In this document: one piece after another, positions 9,441 to 16,776 of the stretch
Numbering within the stretch: position 1 is the first letter of the stretch
Layout: each line of letters opens with the position of its first letter
Origin: Luteibaculum oceani
GTDB lineage: Bacteria > Bacteroidota > Bacteroidia > Flavobacteriales_D > Luteibaculaceae
Length of the DNA: 64,000 bases
Assembly (NCBI RefSeq): GCF_007995015.1
Contig: NZ_VORB01000011.1
Span: forward strand, 1-64,000
Direction of reading: 5' to 3'
Translations under genes and position numbers: made by a program
Notes under the pieces: generated by a model
Told to the model about the DNA's origin: nothing
The model's input: the letters and a program-made list of their open reading frames with translations, nothing else
Database searches by the model: none

Positions 9441-10515
9441 TGATAACATCACTGAAAATTTTACCTTGGTTATCAATTGATTCTTGATGAATAGTTCGGT
9501 AAACCTTAGAAACAAAGGTTGGGGTTAAGCCTAGTTTTTCTCCCTTGGCCTTGTTTTTCAAAAGAAGTTCATTCCAGCGCTCTGCCTGGAAAATTGTCAT
9601 GTTGTTCTCCTTTTTAAAACGGGCAATATTTAAAGCAACATTCATACGGAACTGCAATAGCTCCAGAATTTGGTCGTCTATGTAATTGATAGAATTCCTT
9701 AGTTCGTCTATATTTTTTTGAACCGTGTAAGGAGTTTCATCGGTGCGTATAATAAGCTGATCTAGGATGCAACTCAGTTGTTCGGGAGTAACCTGCTGAC
9801 TGGCGTCGCTCCAGGCCTCATCTGGGTTGGGATGGGTTTCTATCATTAGCCCGTCGAAGTTTAGATCCAAAGCTGTTTGCGCAATACTGCCAATTAGTTC
9901 CCTGTTACCGGTAATATGGCTGGGATCGTTAATAATGGGAATGGTTGGAACTTCCTCTCGAAATTTAATAGCCATTTGCCATGCCGGCTTATTTCTAAGG
10001 GTGGATTTTTCGAACTGACTGACTCCCCGGTGTATGGCTCCTAGGTCTTTTATCCCTTTTTTCTCTAATCTTTCCAGCGCTCCTAGCCAAAGAGCTACAT
10101 CTGGGTTTACTGGGTTTTTTACCAAAACGGGGATGTCAACTCCAGCAAGTGCTTCTGCTATTTCTTGCACGGCAAATGGGTTTGCCGAGGTTCTAGCTCC
10201 TATCCATAAAATATCTATTCCGGCCTTAAGTGCCTCGTAAACGTGTTTTACGTTTGCAACTTCGATGGCCACGGGCAGTCCTACTTCGGTTTTAACACGT
10301 TGTAACCAGGGCAGGGCTTTACTTCCATTACCCTCGAAAGATCCAGGTCTGGTTCTAGGTTTCCATACTCCGGCCCTGAATACATTAACTCTTTGGTCTT
10401 GTTTTAAAGCCTTTGCGGTTTCCAATACTTGTTCTTCGGTTTCCGCGCTACATGGGCCTGCTATTACAAGCGGTTGATGCTCGGGAATAAGTGGTGATAT
10501 AATTCTCTTTTTCAT
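9433..10515 (-). CDS. Bifunctional DAHP synthase / chorismate mutase
   Basis: 360 residues. The N-terminal two thirds are a DAHP synthase of the KDPG-like (AroA-beta) type: AGPCSAETEEQ near residue 19, FRAGVWKPRTRPGSFEG near 45, WIGARTS, VLVKNPVNPD and IIDPSH-like INDPSHITG. This catalyses the first step of the shikimate pathway from PEP and erythrose-4-phosphate. The last 90 or so residues are an AroQ-type chorismate mutase (INYIDDQILELLQFRMNVALNIARFKKEN), which makes prephenate from chorismate. In related Bacteroidota and Gram-positive fusions the mutase domain also serves feedback control. Its ATG overlaps the pheA stop as ATGA. Placing both ends of the pathway in one protein fits an operon aimed at phenylalanine. 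Confidence 0.9.
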   Translation of the reverse strand: MKKRIISPLIPEHQPLVIAGPCSAETEEQVLETAKALKQDQRVNVFRAGVWKPRTRPGSFEGNGSKALPWLQRVKTEVGLPVAIEVANVKHVYEALKAGIDILWIGARTSANPFAVQEIAEALAGVDIPVLVKNPVNPDVALWLGALERLEKKGIKDLGAIHRGVSQFEKSTLRNKPAWQMAIKFREEVPTIPIINDPSHITGNRELIGSIAQTALDLNFDGLMIETHPNPDEAWSDASQQVTPEQLSCILDQLIIRTDETPYTVQKNIDELRNSINYIDDQILELLQFRMNVALNIARFKKENNMTIFQAERWNELLLKNKAKGEKLGLTPTFVSKVYRTIHQESIDNQGKIFSDVINV

Positions 10516-11381
10516 ATTAATTGAGGGGTTAAAATGTTATCGTTTTGCTCAAATTTTGGGGTTGGACAGGGTGAACTATTGTACCTGCCAAGAATTTCTA
10601 AATCGTCCAGATAAAAGGAGATTTCGTGCATACTGCTCTCAAAAATGTGAGGGCTTGGCAGCACTATTTCTAGGTAAAATCGATATCGAAAAACGCTATC
10701 GGGAATAGGGACCGAGACGATTTTTGTAAGGTTTATTTTTAGCTTATGAACAACCGTAAGCAAATTAGCGAGGGCGCCAGGAGTGTCTTGCAAAATCACC
10801 GATAAACTGATTTTATTTCCAAAGACCGGTTCGGATTCCTTTCCCAGGATGGCAAATCGGGTGATGTTGTTTTGGTTGGATTGGATGTTATTAGCTAAAA
10901 CTTCTAAACCATATTCCTTTATGGCATTTATGCTTCCAATGGCCGCCAAGCCGGGGTCATTTAGGGTAGCTATTTCTTTTAGGGCAAAAGCGGTGTCTCT
11001 GGCTTCAACAAGATCAATTTTGGGGAATGCCTCAAAAAAGTCTCTGCACTGGTTTAATGCCATGTAATGGGATCTTACTTCTCGCAAGTTGGTTAAGGTA
11101 GAACCGGGTATTGCACCTAGGTACTGCTTAATTGGTACAAACACTTCTCCTACCATTTCGCAATTGCCCTCTCTAATAAGGTTGTAGTTATTTAATATGG
11201 TTCCAGAAATGGTGTTTTCAATGGCCATCACTGCGTAATCCGCTTCATTACCATCGAGTGCCTTTATTACTTCTGGAAAATTCTGACAGCAAAGGCATTC
11301 TATATTTTCACCAAATGCTCTGATCGCGGCTTCCTCGTGGAAGGCTCCTTTAATTCCCTGAATTGCAATTTTTAATTTCAT
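10512..11381 (-). CDS. pheA: Prephenate dehydratase with ACT domain
   Basis: 289 residues. It converts prephenate to phenylpyruvate, the phenylalanine-specific step. The catalytic domain starts KIAIQGIKGAFHEEAA and contains NNITRFAIL, whose Thr-Arg-Phe is the family's catalytic signature. The C-terminal ACT domain (about residues 195-275, DTPGALANLLTVVHKLKIN) is the usual phenylalanine sensor; the ESRP motif of proteobacterial enzymes reads VSVP here. This is the first structural gene of the operon. It follows two leader peptides and attenuators on the same strand. Confidence 0.92.
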   Translation of the reverse strand: MKLKIAIQGIKGAFHEEAAIRAFGENIECLCCQNFPEVIKALDGNEADYAVMAIENTISGTILNNYNLIREGNCEMVGEVFVPIKQYLGAIPGSTLTNLREVRSHYMALNQCRDFFEAFPKIDLVEARDTAFALKEIATLNDPGLAAIGSINAIKEYGLEVLANNIQSNQNNITRFAILGKESEPVFGNKISLSVILQDTPGALANLLTVVHKLKINLTKIVSVPIPDSVFRYRFYLEIVLPSPHIFESSMHEISFYLDDLEILGRYNSSPCPTPKFEQNDNILTPQLI

Positions 11382-11394
11382 AGTTGGTTGGAAT

Positions 11395-11423
11395 AAAAAA
11401 GGCCACTCGATGGGAGTGGCCTT
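11395..11423 (-). terminator. Proximal attenuator terminator before pheA
   Basis: On the minus strand AAGGCCACTC (11423-11414) pairs with GAGTGGCCTT (11408-11399) around CCATC, followed by a run of T (to 11395). It lies 14 bases before the pheA start and 25 bases after the stop of the second leader peptide. A possible antiterminator partner, GGGAG at 11448-11444, overlaps that stop codon and can pair with CTCCC at 11416-11412. Confidence 0.85.
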
Positions 11424-11447
11424 AAATCATTATTGCATAATATCTCC

Positions 11448-11507
11448 CTATTCGCTTTGATGCGTGTTATAGAAGTAATACCAGAAATAGAAAGTGTTTG
11501 ATTTCAT
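11448..11507 (-). CDS. Aromatic leader peptide 2 (proximal)
   Basis: A 19-residue frame, MKSNTFYFWYYFYNTHQSE, lies upstream of pheA. Residues 6-13 are eight aromatic residues in a row (3 Phe, 4 Tyr, 1 Trp). This is the hallmark of a transcription-attenuation leader: if charged tRNA-Phe, tRNA-Tyr or tRNA-Trp is scarce, the ribosome stalls here and lets an antiterminator form. The stop codon overlaps the predicted antiterminator strand, so a ribosome that finishes the peptide would cover it and allow termination. The coding, spacing and terminator are seen directly; the mechanism is inferred from the trp and pheA leaders of Proteobacteria. Confidence 0.88.
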   Translation of the reverse strand: MKSNTFYFWYYFYNTHQSE

Positions 11508-11517
11508 AATGTTGAGT

Positions 11518-11553
11518 AAAAAAAAAAGCCTGCTTCGGTAGAAGCAGGCTTTT
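11518..11553 (-). terminator. Distal attenuator terminator
   Basis: On the minus strand GCCTGCTTC (11549-11541) pairs with GAAGCAGGC (11536-11528) around TACC, flanked by AAAA and followed by ten T. It lies 28 bases after leader peptide 1. GAAGCTAGG at 11580-11572, directly after that peptide's stop codon, copies the 3' arm with a one-base bulge and can pair with CCTGCTTC, giving a classical antiterminator. Confidence 0.88.
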
Positions 11554-11580
11554 AAAATTGATCAATATATACCTAGCTTC

Positions 11581-11631
11581 TTATCCAGAATAATTAAAGT
11601 AATAATAGAAGAAAGAAGCGCTTTGTGACAT
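11581..11631 (-). CDS. Aromatic leader peptide 1 (distal)
   Basis: A 16-residue frame, MSQSASFFYYYFNYSG, with FFYYYF at residues 7-12 and another Tyr at 14. It starts about 20 bases after a plausible Bacteroidota promoter. Its early codons (AGCGCTTC, 11622-11615) can pair with the antiterminator strand GAAGC at 11580, giving the protector arm expected of a four-segment attenuator. It lacks Trp, unlike leader 2, so the two may sense different mixtures of aromatic tRNAs. Confidence 0.88.
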   Translation of the reverse strand: MSQSASFFYYYFNYSG

Positions 11632-11652
11632 GGTTCTGTGTTATTTACGTTG

Positions 11653-11686
11653 CAAATGAAGAAATAAAATATGGTAAAAACAAAAA
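11653..11686 (-). promoter_or_regulatory. Candidate promoter of the aromatic operon
   Basis: On the minus strand TTTTTG (11686-11681), 20 bases, then TTCATTTG (11660-11653), one mismatch from TAnnTTTG. It sits 22 bases before leader peptide 1, which is where a promoter for the leader transcript is needed. Confidence 0.5.
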
Positions 11687-11889
11687 TTGATTGAAAAAAT
11701 ATTCACCAATTGAGATTTAGAGAAATAAAATATTAAAAATGACTAAGATTCATGGATGGATTCTGTGTCTAGACATATCAAGAACAACGTCTTAGGGGTA
11801 ATTCGAAATAAAATAGCGTAATCCATCGAATACTTATAGGTAATTAAAATTCAACCTCTATTTTAGTTAGTCGAACCAATACCAACGCT

Positions 11890-14223
11890 TTGCAACGATT
11901 TGTACTTGTTATTTTATTCTTAGGTTTTTCCTTGATTTCGAATGCCGAAATTTCGCGTATTCGTCTTGTAGCGACCAAGAACCCCTCTAATAACATGACC
12001 ATTGCCTTTCAGCAGGTTTTTGGGGGAACAGCCCGGGTATATTACGGAACCCAAGACGGCGGAACAGATCCAAATAATTACCCATTTAGTCAAGTAGCTC
12101 AGCGTTTCACCTACAGCAAAGGCATGCTCAATCAATTCGTTGAACTTTCAAATCTAGAAGCCGGAAGCGACTATTTTTTCGTGGTGGTCGATGATAATGG
12201 CGTGTCGGAAAGACTCTATTTTAAAACTACTCCAGAAAATATGGATGTCCCACTAAGTTTGGTATGTGGGGCAAATATGACAGGCAATCGCCAGTTACGG
12301 CAGGAGGCCTTTTCGCTTATAGCAAAACTAAAACCCGATTTGGTGGTGCTGGGTGGAGATTTTACTGGCTTTAGTTTGCCAATTGAGTGGGAAGCTTGGC
12401 TAGATGATTGGCAATTGGCAACATCTTCGGATGGAAGGGTATACCCCATAGTGCCTGTGCTGGGAGATGAGGATGCTTCAACGGATTTGGTGGATATTTT
12501 TGGCTTGCAAAGTGAAGATTCCTACTACTATTTGCCGGTAGGGGAGAACCAACTGGCACTGTACTTGCTAAATACCAATGAGTCATCTAGCGAGGAACAA
12601 CGCCTTTGGATGGCAAATTCATTGAGTTTAAATGCCTCTTCCAAATTTTGGAAAATGGCTGCTTATCACAGACCCTTTAGGGTTCATACTAAGGGAGTAT
12701 CAGATAACGAGGAAGCCAAAATAAGATGGGCCCCATTGTTTAACCAGTTTCAATTTGATTTGGCATACGAAGGAGGTGGAAGTCTAAATAAAATAACCCA
12801 ACCCATGATTCCATTTGAGGGTAATGGTTCTGAGGATGGATTTTTAAAGGAACCGATCAAGGGTGTAACTTATTTTGGTGATGGTACCATAGCCAACAGT
12901 CTCGATAGCGCTAACGATACTCGTCACTGGACCTTAGATGCCACCATGGATAATCAGTTAAAATGGGTGTTGGTGGAGCGTGATCGGGCCATAATTAGAG
13001 CAGTACGGGTAAATAATGGTAGCTCGGTGGCTGAGCGATTCGGTGAAAACAAGTTTGAAACTCCAGAGGGAGCTCAAATAATCCCTATGGATGGAGCTTT
13101 TCAAATTGAAATACCTCGTATTAAAGAAGGTGAAACCTTTGTAAATGTTATTCATCCCAATTTTGGAGAATACCGCAACGATAAAAACATTGAAATTTCT
13201 TGGGAAGCGGGGGTTAAAGGAGGGGGAGAATTAACCCGTGTGCGAGTTTTTCTCAACAATACCTTAAAAGCCGATTTGCCCGGAAGTACTAATGCACTAT
13301 TGCTTTCCGATTTAAATCCAGGGAAACACAACTTACAAATTATCGTGAACTCCAATCAGGGGCAGGCAGTGAGTTTAGCGCTGCCATTCTACATAGAGCT
13401 TAAAGAGAGTGACCCCGGAATAATAAATGGTTCTTTCGATGCCGAGGAGTCTAAAGTAACGGGTATTGTAGATGTAGGTGGAAATGATCTCGCCTTGGGG
13501 TCTCGGGATGCATTGTTGGGGAGCGCATCAACAATTGTAGGCCTATATTTTGAGGGGATGGACCTTAGTCCCCAAGCCAAAATAAATGAAGCATATATAC
13601 AATTTAGTTCCTCCGAGGATAGTGAATCTGGTCCAGCTCAGGTGCTTATTTATGGAATTTCTACAAGCAATACCGGCCCTTTTCAAGACTTGGGATTTGA
13701 TTTGAGCTCGCGCGAAAGAACATCTGCTTTCGCTCTCTGGGATGTTCCGGAATGGAATTATCCCTACTTGCAAAATGCAGACCAGCGAAGTCCTGATTTA
13801 AGTGAAATACTGGAGGAAAATTTCACGGAAATCAACGGACTTAATGCTATAGGTTTTCTAATCGAAGGCAGTGGAAATAGAAATGCCATGGCTTTTGAGC
13901 GAGATTTAAGGAGGGCTCCAAAATTGGTGGTAAAGTACACAGAACCCTTTACCGATATTGAGGAACAGCGAGAGTTACTGCCTTTGTATTTTTATCCTAA
14001 CCCGGTGGATGACCATCTTTGGATAGAAAATAAGGAAGGAAAACCTCTAGTATTAAGTTTGCGAGATCCCTCTGGTAGAGAAATAGCCGAATATCGCGTG
14101 CAAGCTTTTGAGAAATTAAAGCTTAACACCGAAAATTTAGAAGAAGGAGTTTATTCGGTAGTTATGGAGTTTGAGGGGCTCACTCAAGTGCAAAAATTCA
14201 TAAAGAAATCTTCGGGCTTGTAA
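11890..14223 (+). CDS. Secreted metallophosphoesterase-like protein with T9SS domain
   Basis: 777 residues from a TTG start that gives a good signal peptide (MQRFVLVILFLGFSLISNAE). An N-terminal purple-acid-phosphatase-type FN3 region (YYGTQDGGTDPNN) leads into a calcineurin-like phosphoesterase fold: VLGGDFTG near 153-160, PVLGDED near 190 where active enzymes have GNHE/D, AAYHRPF near 258, and YEGGGS where GHxH is expected. Several metal ligands are therefore missing. Next is a DNRLRE-like beta-sandwich (about 530-700, QRSPDLSEIL and RRAPKLVVKY), then a T9SS sorting domain (FYPNPVDDHLW). It is probably a surface protein using the fold for binding or scaffold rather than catalysis. Confidence 0.78.
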   Translation: MQRFVLVILFLGFSLISNAEISRIRLVATKNPSNNMTIAFQQVFGGTARVYYGTQDGGTDPNNYPFSQVAQRFTYSKGMLNQFVELSNLEAGSDYFFVVVDDNGVSERLYFKTTPENMDVPLSLVCGANMTGNRQLRQEAFSLIAKLKPDLVVLGGDFTGFSLPIEWEAWLDDWQLATSSDGRVYPIVPVLGDEDASTDLVDIFGLQSEDSYYYLPVGENQLALYLLNTNESSSEEQRLWMANSLSLNASSKFWKMAAYHRPFRVHTKGVSDNEEAKIRWAPLFNQFQFDLAYEGGGSLNKITQPMIPFEGNGSEDGFLKEPIKGVTYFGDGTIANSLDSANDTRHWTLDATMDNQLKWVLVERDRAIIRAVRVNNGSSVAERFGENKFETPEGAQIIPMDGAFQIEIPRIKEGETFVNVIHPNFGEYRNDKNIEISWEAGVKGGGELTRVRVFLNNTLKADLPGSTNALLLSDLNPGKHNLQIIVNSNQGQAVSLALPFYIELKESDPGIINGSFDAEESKVTGIVDVGGNDLALGSRDALLGSASTIVGLYFEGMDLSPQAKINEAYIQFSSSEDSESGPAQVLIYGISTSNTGPFQDLGFDLSSRERTSAFALWDVPEWNYPYLQNADQRSPDLSEILEENFTEINGLNAIGFLIEGSGNRNAMAFERDLRRAPKLVVKYTEPFTDIEEQRELLPLYFYPNPVDDHLWIENKEGKPLVLSLRDPSGREIAEYRVQAFEKLKLNTENLEEGVYSVVMEFEGLTQVQKFIKKSSGL

Positions 14224-14274
14224 TTATTAACAAGCCTTCTCTACTTTTAGTCCGCTTATTAGCTATTCTTGGGT

Positions 14275-15651
14275 ATGGGGAATTTTTTGGCTTACGATAG
14301 AGCTTATTGGAAACAGTTTATTGATAGTGTTCATGGTCAAATCAACAATTGGACTGAGTTACAAGAGCAATCTGAAGTACCTGTGCTCAAAAAAACCGAT
14401 ATTCAGAAAGTAATCGCTGATTTCGAATCTTCAGAAAACTGGCAGTCTGATCTCTCCAAAATTTTCAATTATTCCAACCATTTATATCATCCTGGATACG
14501 CTGGTCATCAGGTAGTTCCCCCCAGTATTCCATCCGCATTGGCAGGATATTTGGCAAATTACTTTAACCAGGGAATGGCGGTATACGATATGGGCCAGGC
14601 CGCAAACGCAATAGAGCGCATAGTACTTAAAAGGTTGAGAAAAGCATTTGGGTGGGATGATGCGGAAGGAATCATGACCTCTGGGGGCTCAATAGGAAAT
14701 CTAACAGCATTGTTAGCGGCAAGGCAAGCATTTGATGATGTCTGGGAAAAAGGTGTGGAGGACCATTATACGGTATTGGTTTCAGAGGATGCTCATTATT
14801 GTGTGGATAGAGCCGTTCGTATTATGGGATTTGGTGCAAAAGGGGTGTGCAAGATAAAACCCAATGACCAACATAAAATAACCGGAGAGGCCCTGCAAAA
14901 AGCAATTGCAGAGGTACGCAAGGAAAATCGAAAAATTATTGCCGTTGTTGGATCGGCATGTAGCACCGGACCTGGGATTTTCGATGACCTGCAGGCCATG
15001 GGAGAAATCTGCCAACAAGAAAAAATTTGGTTCCATGTCGATGCCGCTCATGGTGGGCTATTTCAGTTATCGCAAAAGCTTAAACCCTTGTTAAAAGGGG
15101 CAGAATTGGCAAATTCTATGGTGATCGACTTTCACAAAATGGGCTTTACTCCGGCACTTACCACCTCTGTTTTGTTTAAAAATGGTCTAGATTCCTATAA
15201 AACATTTAAGCAAGATGCAGCCTATTTATGGCCAGAGGAAAGTTCTGAGCCTTATGCGCAAAGTGGCTTGCGAACCTTAGAATGTACCAAGCTGATGATG
15301 GGCTTAAAAGCCTACGCCAACTTAAAGTGGTTAGGCGAGCCAGAAATGGCAAGAATGATGGAATACTTGGTTGATTTGGCCCATCAATTCGCGGCAGAAA
15401 TTAAAAAGCGATCTGCATGGGAGTTGTTCCAAGAGCCAGAGGCCAATATTGTATGTTTTAAACTGAAAAACGTAGATAAATCAAGTGCTCTGGCGTTTCT
15501 AGATGGATTAATTAAGCAGGGAACCCACTACATAGTAGGAACTACAATTTCTGGCCAGTTTTACTTTCGAGTATCCATCATGAACGTAGCGACCAACTTA
15601 GAGCACTTAACGGCAATACTGGATCAAATAGAGAAATTGAAAAATGAATAA
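14275..15651 (+). CDS. PLP-dependent group II decarboxylase
   Basis: 458 residues from the ATG at 14275; a TTG two codons upstream is also possible. Fold-type I decarboxylase motifs are present: TSGGSIGNLTALLAAR near residue 140, the cofactor-binding HVDAAHGG near 260, and DFHKMGF with the Schiff-base lysine at about Lys288. The group includes diaminobutyrate, glutamate, aspartate and aromatic amino acid decarboxylases; I cannot tell the substrate. It overlaps the CoA-binding gene by 8 bases, suggesting co-expression. It lies about 2.6 kb from the aromatic operon on the opposite strand, which is not evidence of an aromatic substrate. Confidence 0.85.
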   Translation: MGNFLAYDRAYWKQFIDSVHGQINNWTELQEQSEVPVLKKTDIQKVIADFESSENWQSDLSKIFNYSNHLYHPGYAGHQVVPPSIPSALAGYLANYFNQGMAVYDMGQAANAIERIVLKRLRKAFGWDDAEGIMTSGGSIGNLTALLAARQAFDDVWEKGVEDHYTVLVSEDAHYCVDRAVRIMGFGAKGVCKIKPNDQHKITGEALQKAIAEVRKENRKIIAVVGSACSTGPGIFDDLQAMGEICQQEKIWFHVDAAHGGLFQLSQKLKPLLKGAELANSMVIDFHKMGFTPALTTSVLFKNGLDSYKTFKQDAAYLWPEESSEPYAQSGLRTLECTKLMMGLKAYANLKWLGEPEMARMMEYLVDLAHQFAAEIKKRSAWELFQEPEANIVCFKLKNVDKSSALAFLDGLIKQGTHYIVGTTISGQFYFRVSIMNVATNLEHLTAILDQIEKLKNE

Positions 15652-16003
15652 AAGTACATTAGTAGTAGGAGCAAGTGAAAATCCTCAGCGATATAGTTAT
15701 TTAGCTATCAATAGGTTGGTGGAAAATAAGGTACAGCCTATTTATGCGGTGAGTTTAAAAAGTGGAGAAGTGTCTGGAGTTCCATTTATGACAGAATTTC
15801 CCGATTTTAAAGTAGATACGGTAACCCTATACGTTGGACCGAGACACCAAGAAGCAGTGGCGGCCTACATGGAAAAGTATCCTCCCAATAGAGTTATTTT
15901 TAATCCTGGTACCGAGTCGCCATTAATGGATAGCTTAAAGTCTAAAGGAGTGGCGGTGTTGCCTGCATGTACACTGGTAATGTTGGCTTCAAATCAGTAT
16001 TAG
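15644..16003 (+). CDS. CoA-binding (YccU-type) Rossmann protein
   Basis: 119 residues, a single CoA_binding_2 Rossmann domain: STLVVGASENPQRYSYLAI at the start, VTLYVGPRHQEAV in the middle, and VIFNPGTESP followed by LPACTLVML. These small proteins resemble the CoA-binding part of succinyl-CoA synthetase but lack catalysis; their role is largely unknown. The overlap with the decarboxylase gene suggests linked function, which is inference only. Confidence 0.82.
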   Translation: MNKSTLVVGASENPQRYSYLAINRLVENKVQPIYAVSLKSGEVSGVPFMTEFPDFKVDTVTLYVGPRHQEAVAAYMEKYPPNRVIFNPGTESPLMDSLKSKGVAVLPACTLVMLASNQY

Positions 16004-16119
16004 TAATGATAATAGTGTCTTTCAACTGGTAATTGTTCATTAAAAAAACTAAAACAAGAGCGTTAATTTTCTAAATCTACGGGTGATTATTTTATCTTGG
16101 TGGTACAATACCCTACGAT

Positions 16120-16776
16120 ATGAGCACTCAAACTACTACACCCCCAAGCAAGGCAGCTGAGTCGAAAATGTTCGATAATCCAGTATTGGAAAAACTAACA
16201 CGAACAAACTCTATTGTTGTGGTATCTGCCTACACAGCCATCTCTGTTATCTTTTATGGTTATGGTTATTTAAATTCAGGATTATCGTTTTGGATGGAGG
16301 CTAGTATGTTTATCTGTGGCCTGCTGTTGTTTACCTTAATGGAATATCTAATCCATAGATTTACCTATCATTCGCACGATTACAAAGAAGAGGAAGCCTG
16401 GCAGTATAAGGTACATGGCTATCATCACGAATTTCCTAAAGATAAAGACAGATTGGCCTTGCCCTTGCCTGTTGCATTGCTTGTAGCAGGGTTGCTATTT
16501 TACATGCTGTATTTAGCAATGGGGAACTTTTCCTACCATTTTTTCTCTGGATTTATCCTTGGTTATGGTGGATACCTTTTTGTGCATTATATAGTACATA
16601 CGCGCCGAGCGCCAAACAATATGTTTGGATACCTGTGGAAACACCATAATTTGCATCACTACAAATACGAGGATAAGGCCTTTGGGGTAAGCACACCCCT
16701 TTGGGACTTTATTTTCGGTACCATGCCTCCAAAAGTTGAAGGGAAATCTACCCGTGTAGGAGCAAATAAGTCTTAA
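16120..16776 (+). CDS. Fatty acid hydroxylase / sterol desaturase family membrane protein
   Basis: 218 residues with about four membrane segments and the di-iron histidine clusters of the family: HRFTYHSHDY near residue 84, HGYHHEFPKDKDRLALP near 104, HYIVHT near 152, and HHNLHHYKYE near 174. The HGYHHEFPKD and RLALP pattern is that of fatty acid 2-hydroxylases (FA2H/Scs7 type) without the cytochrome b5 domain, so hydroxylation of sphingolipid or other lipid acyl chains at the inner membrane is the best guess. Bacteroidota make such hydroxylated lipids. The end overlaps the convergent aminotransferase gene by 4 bases. Confidence 0.85.
   Translation: MSTQTTTPPSKAAESKMFDNPVLEKLTRTNSIVVVSAYTAISVIFYGYGYLNSGLSFWMEASMFICGLLLFTLMEYLIHRFTYHSHDYKEEEAWQYKVHGYHHEFPKDKDRLALPLPVALLVAGLLFYMLYLAMGNFSYHFFSGFILGYGGYLFVHYIVHTRRAPNNMFGYLWKHHNLHHYKYEDKAFGVSTPLWDFIFGTMPPKVEGKSTRVGANKS

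Noticed and set aside
9441-9515. Start of aroB at 9515.
   Set aside because: It would overlap the upstream gene by 83 bases and add a non-conserved tail; ATG at 9440 overlaps the stop by only 8 bases.
14275-15651. Aromatic amino acid decarboxylase linked to the attenuated operon.
   Set aside because: Motifs fit group II decarboxylases in general; closeness to the aromatic operon, on the other strand, is not enough.
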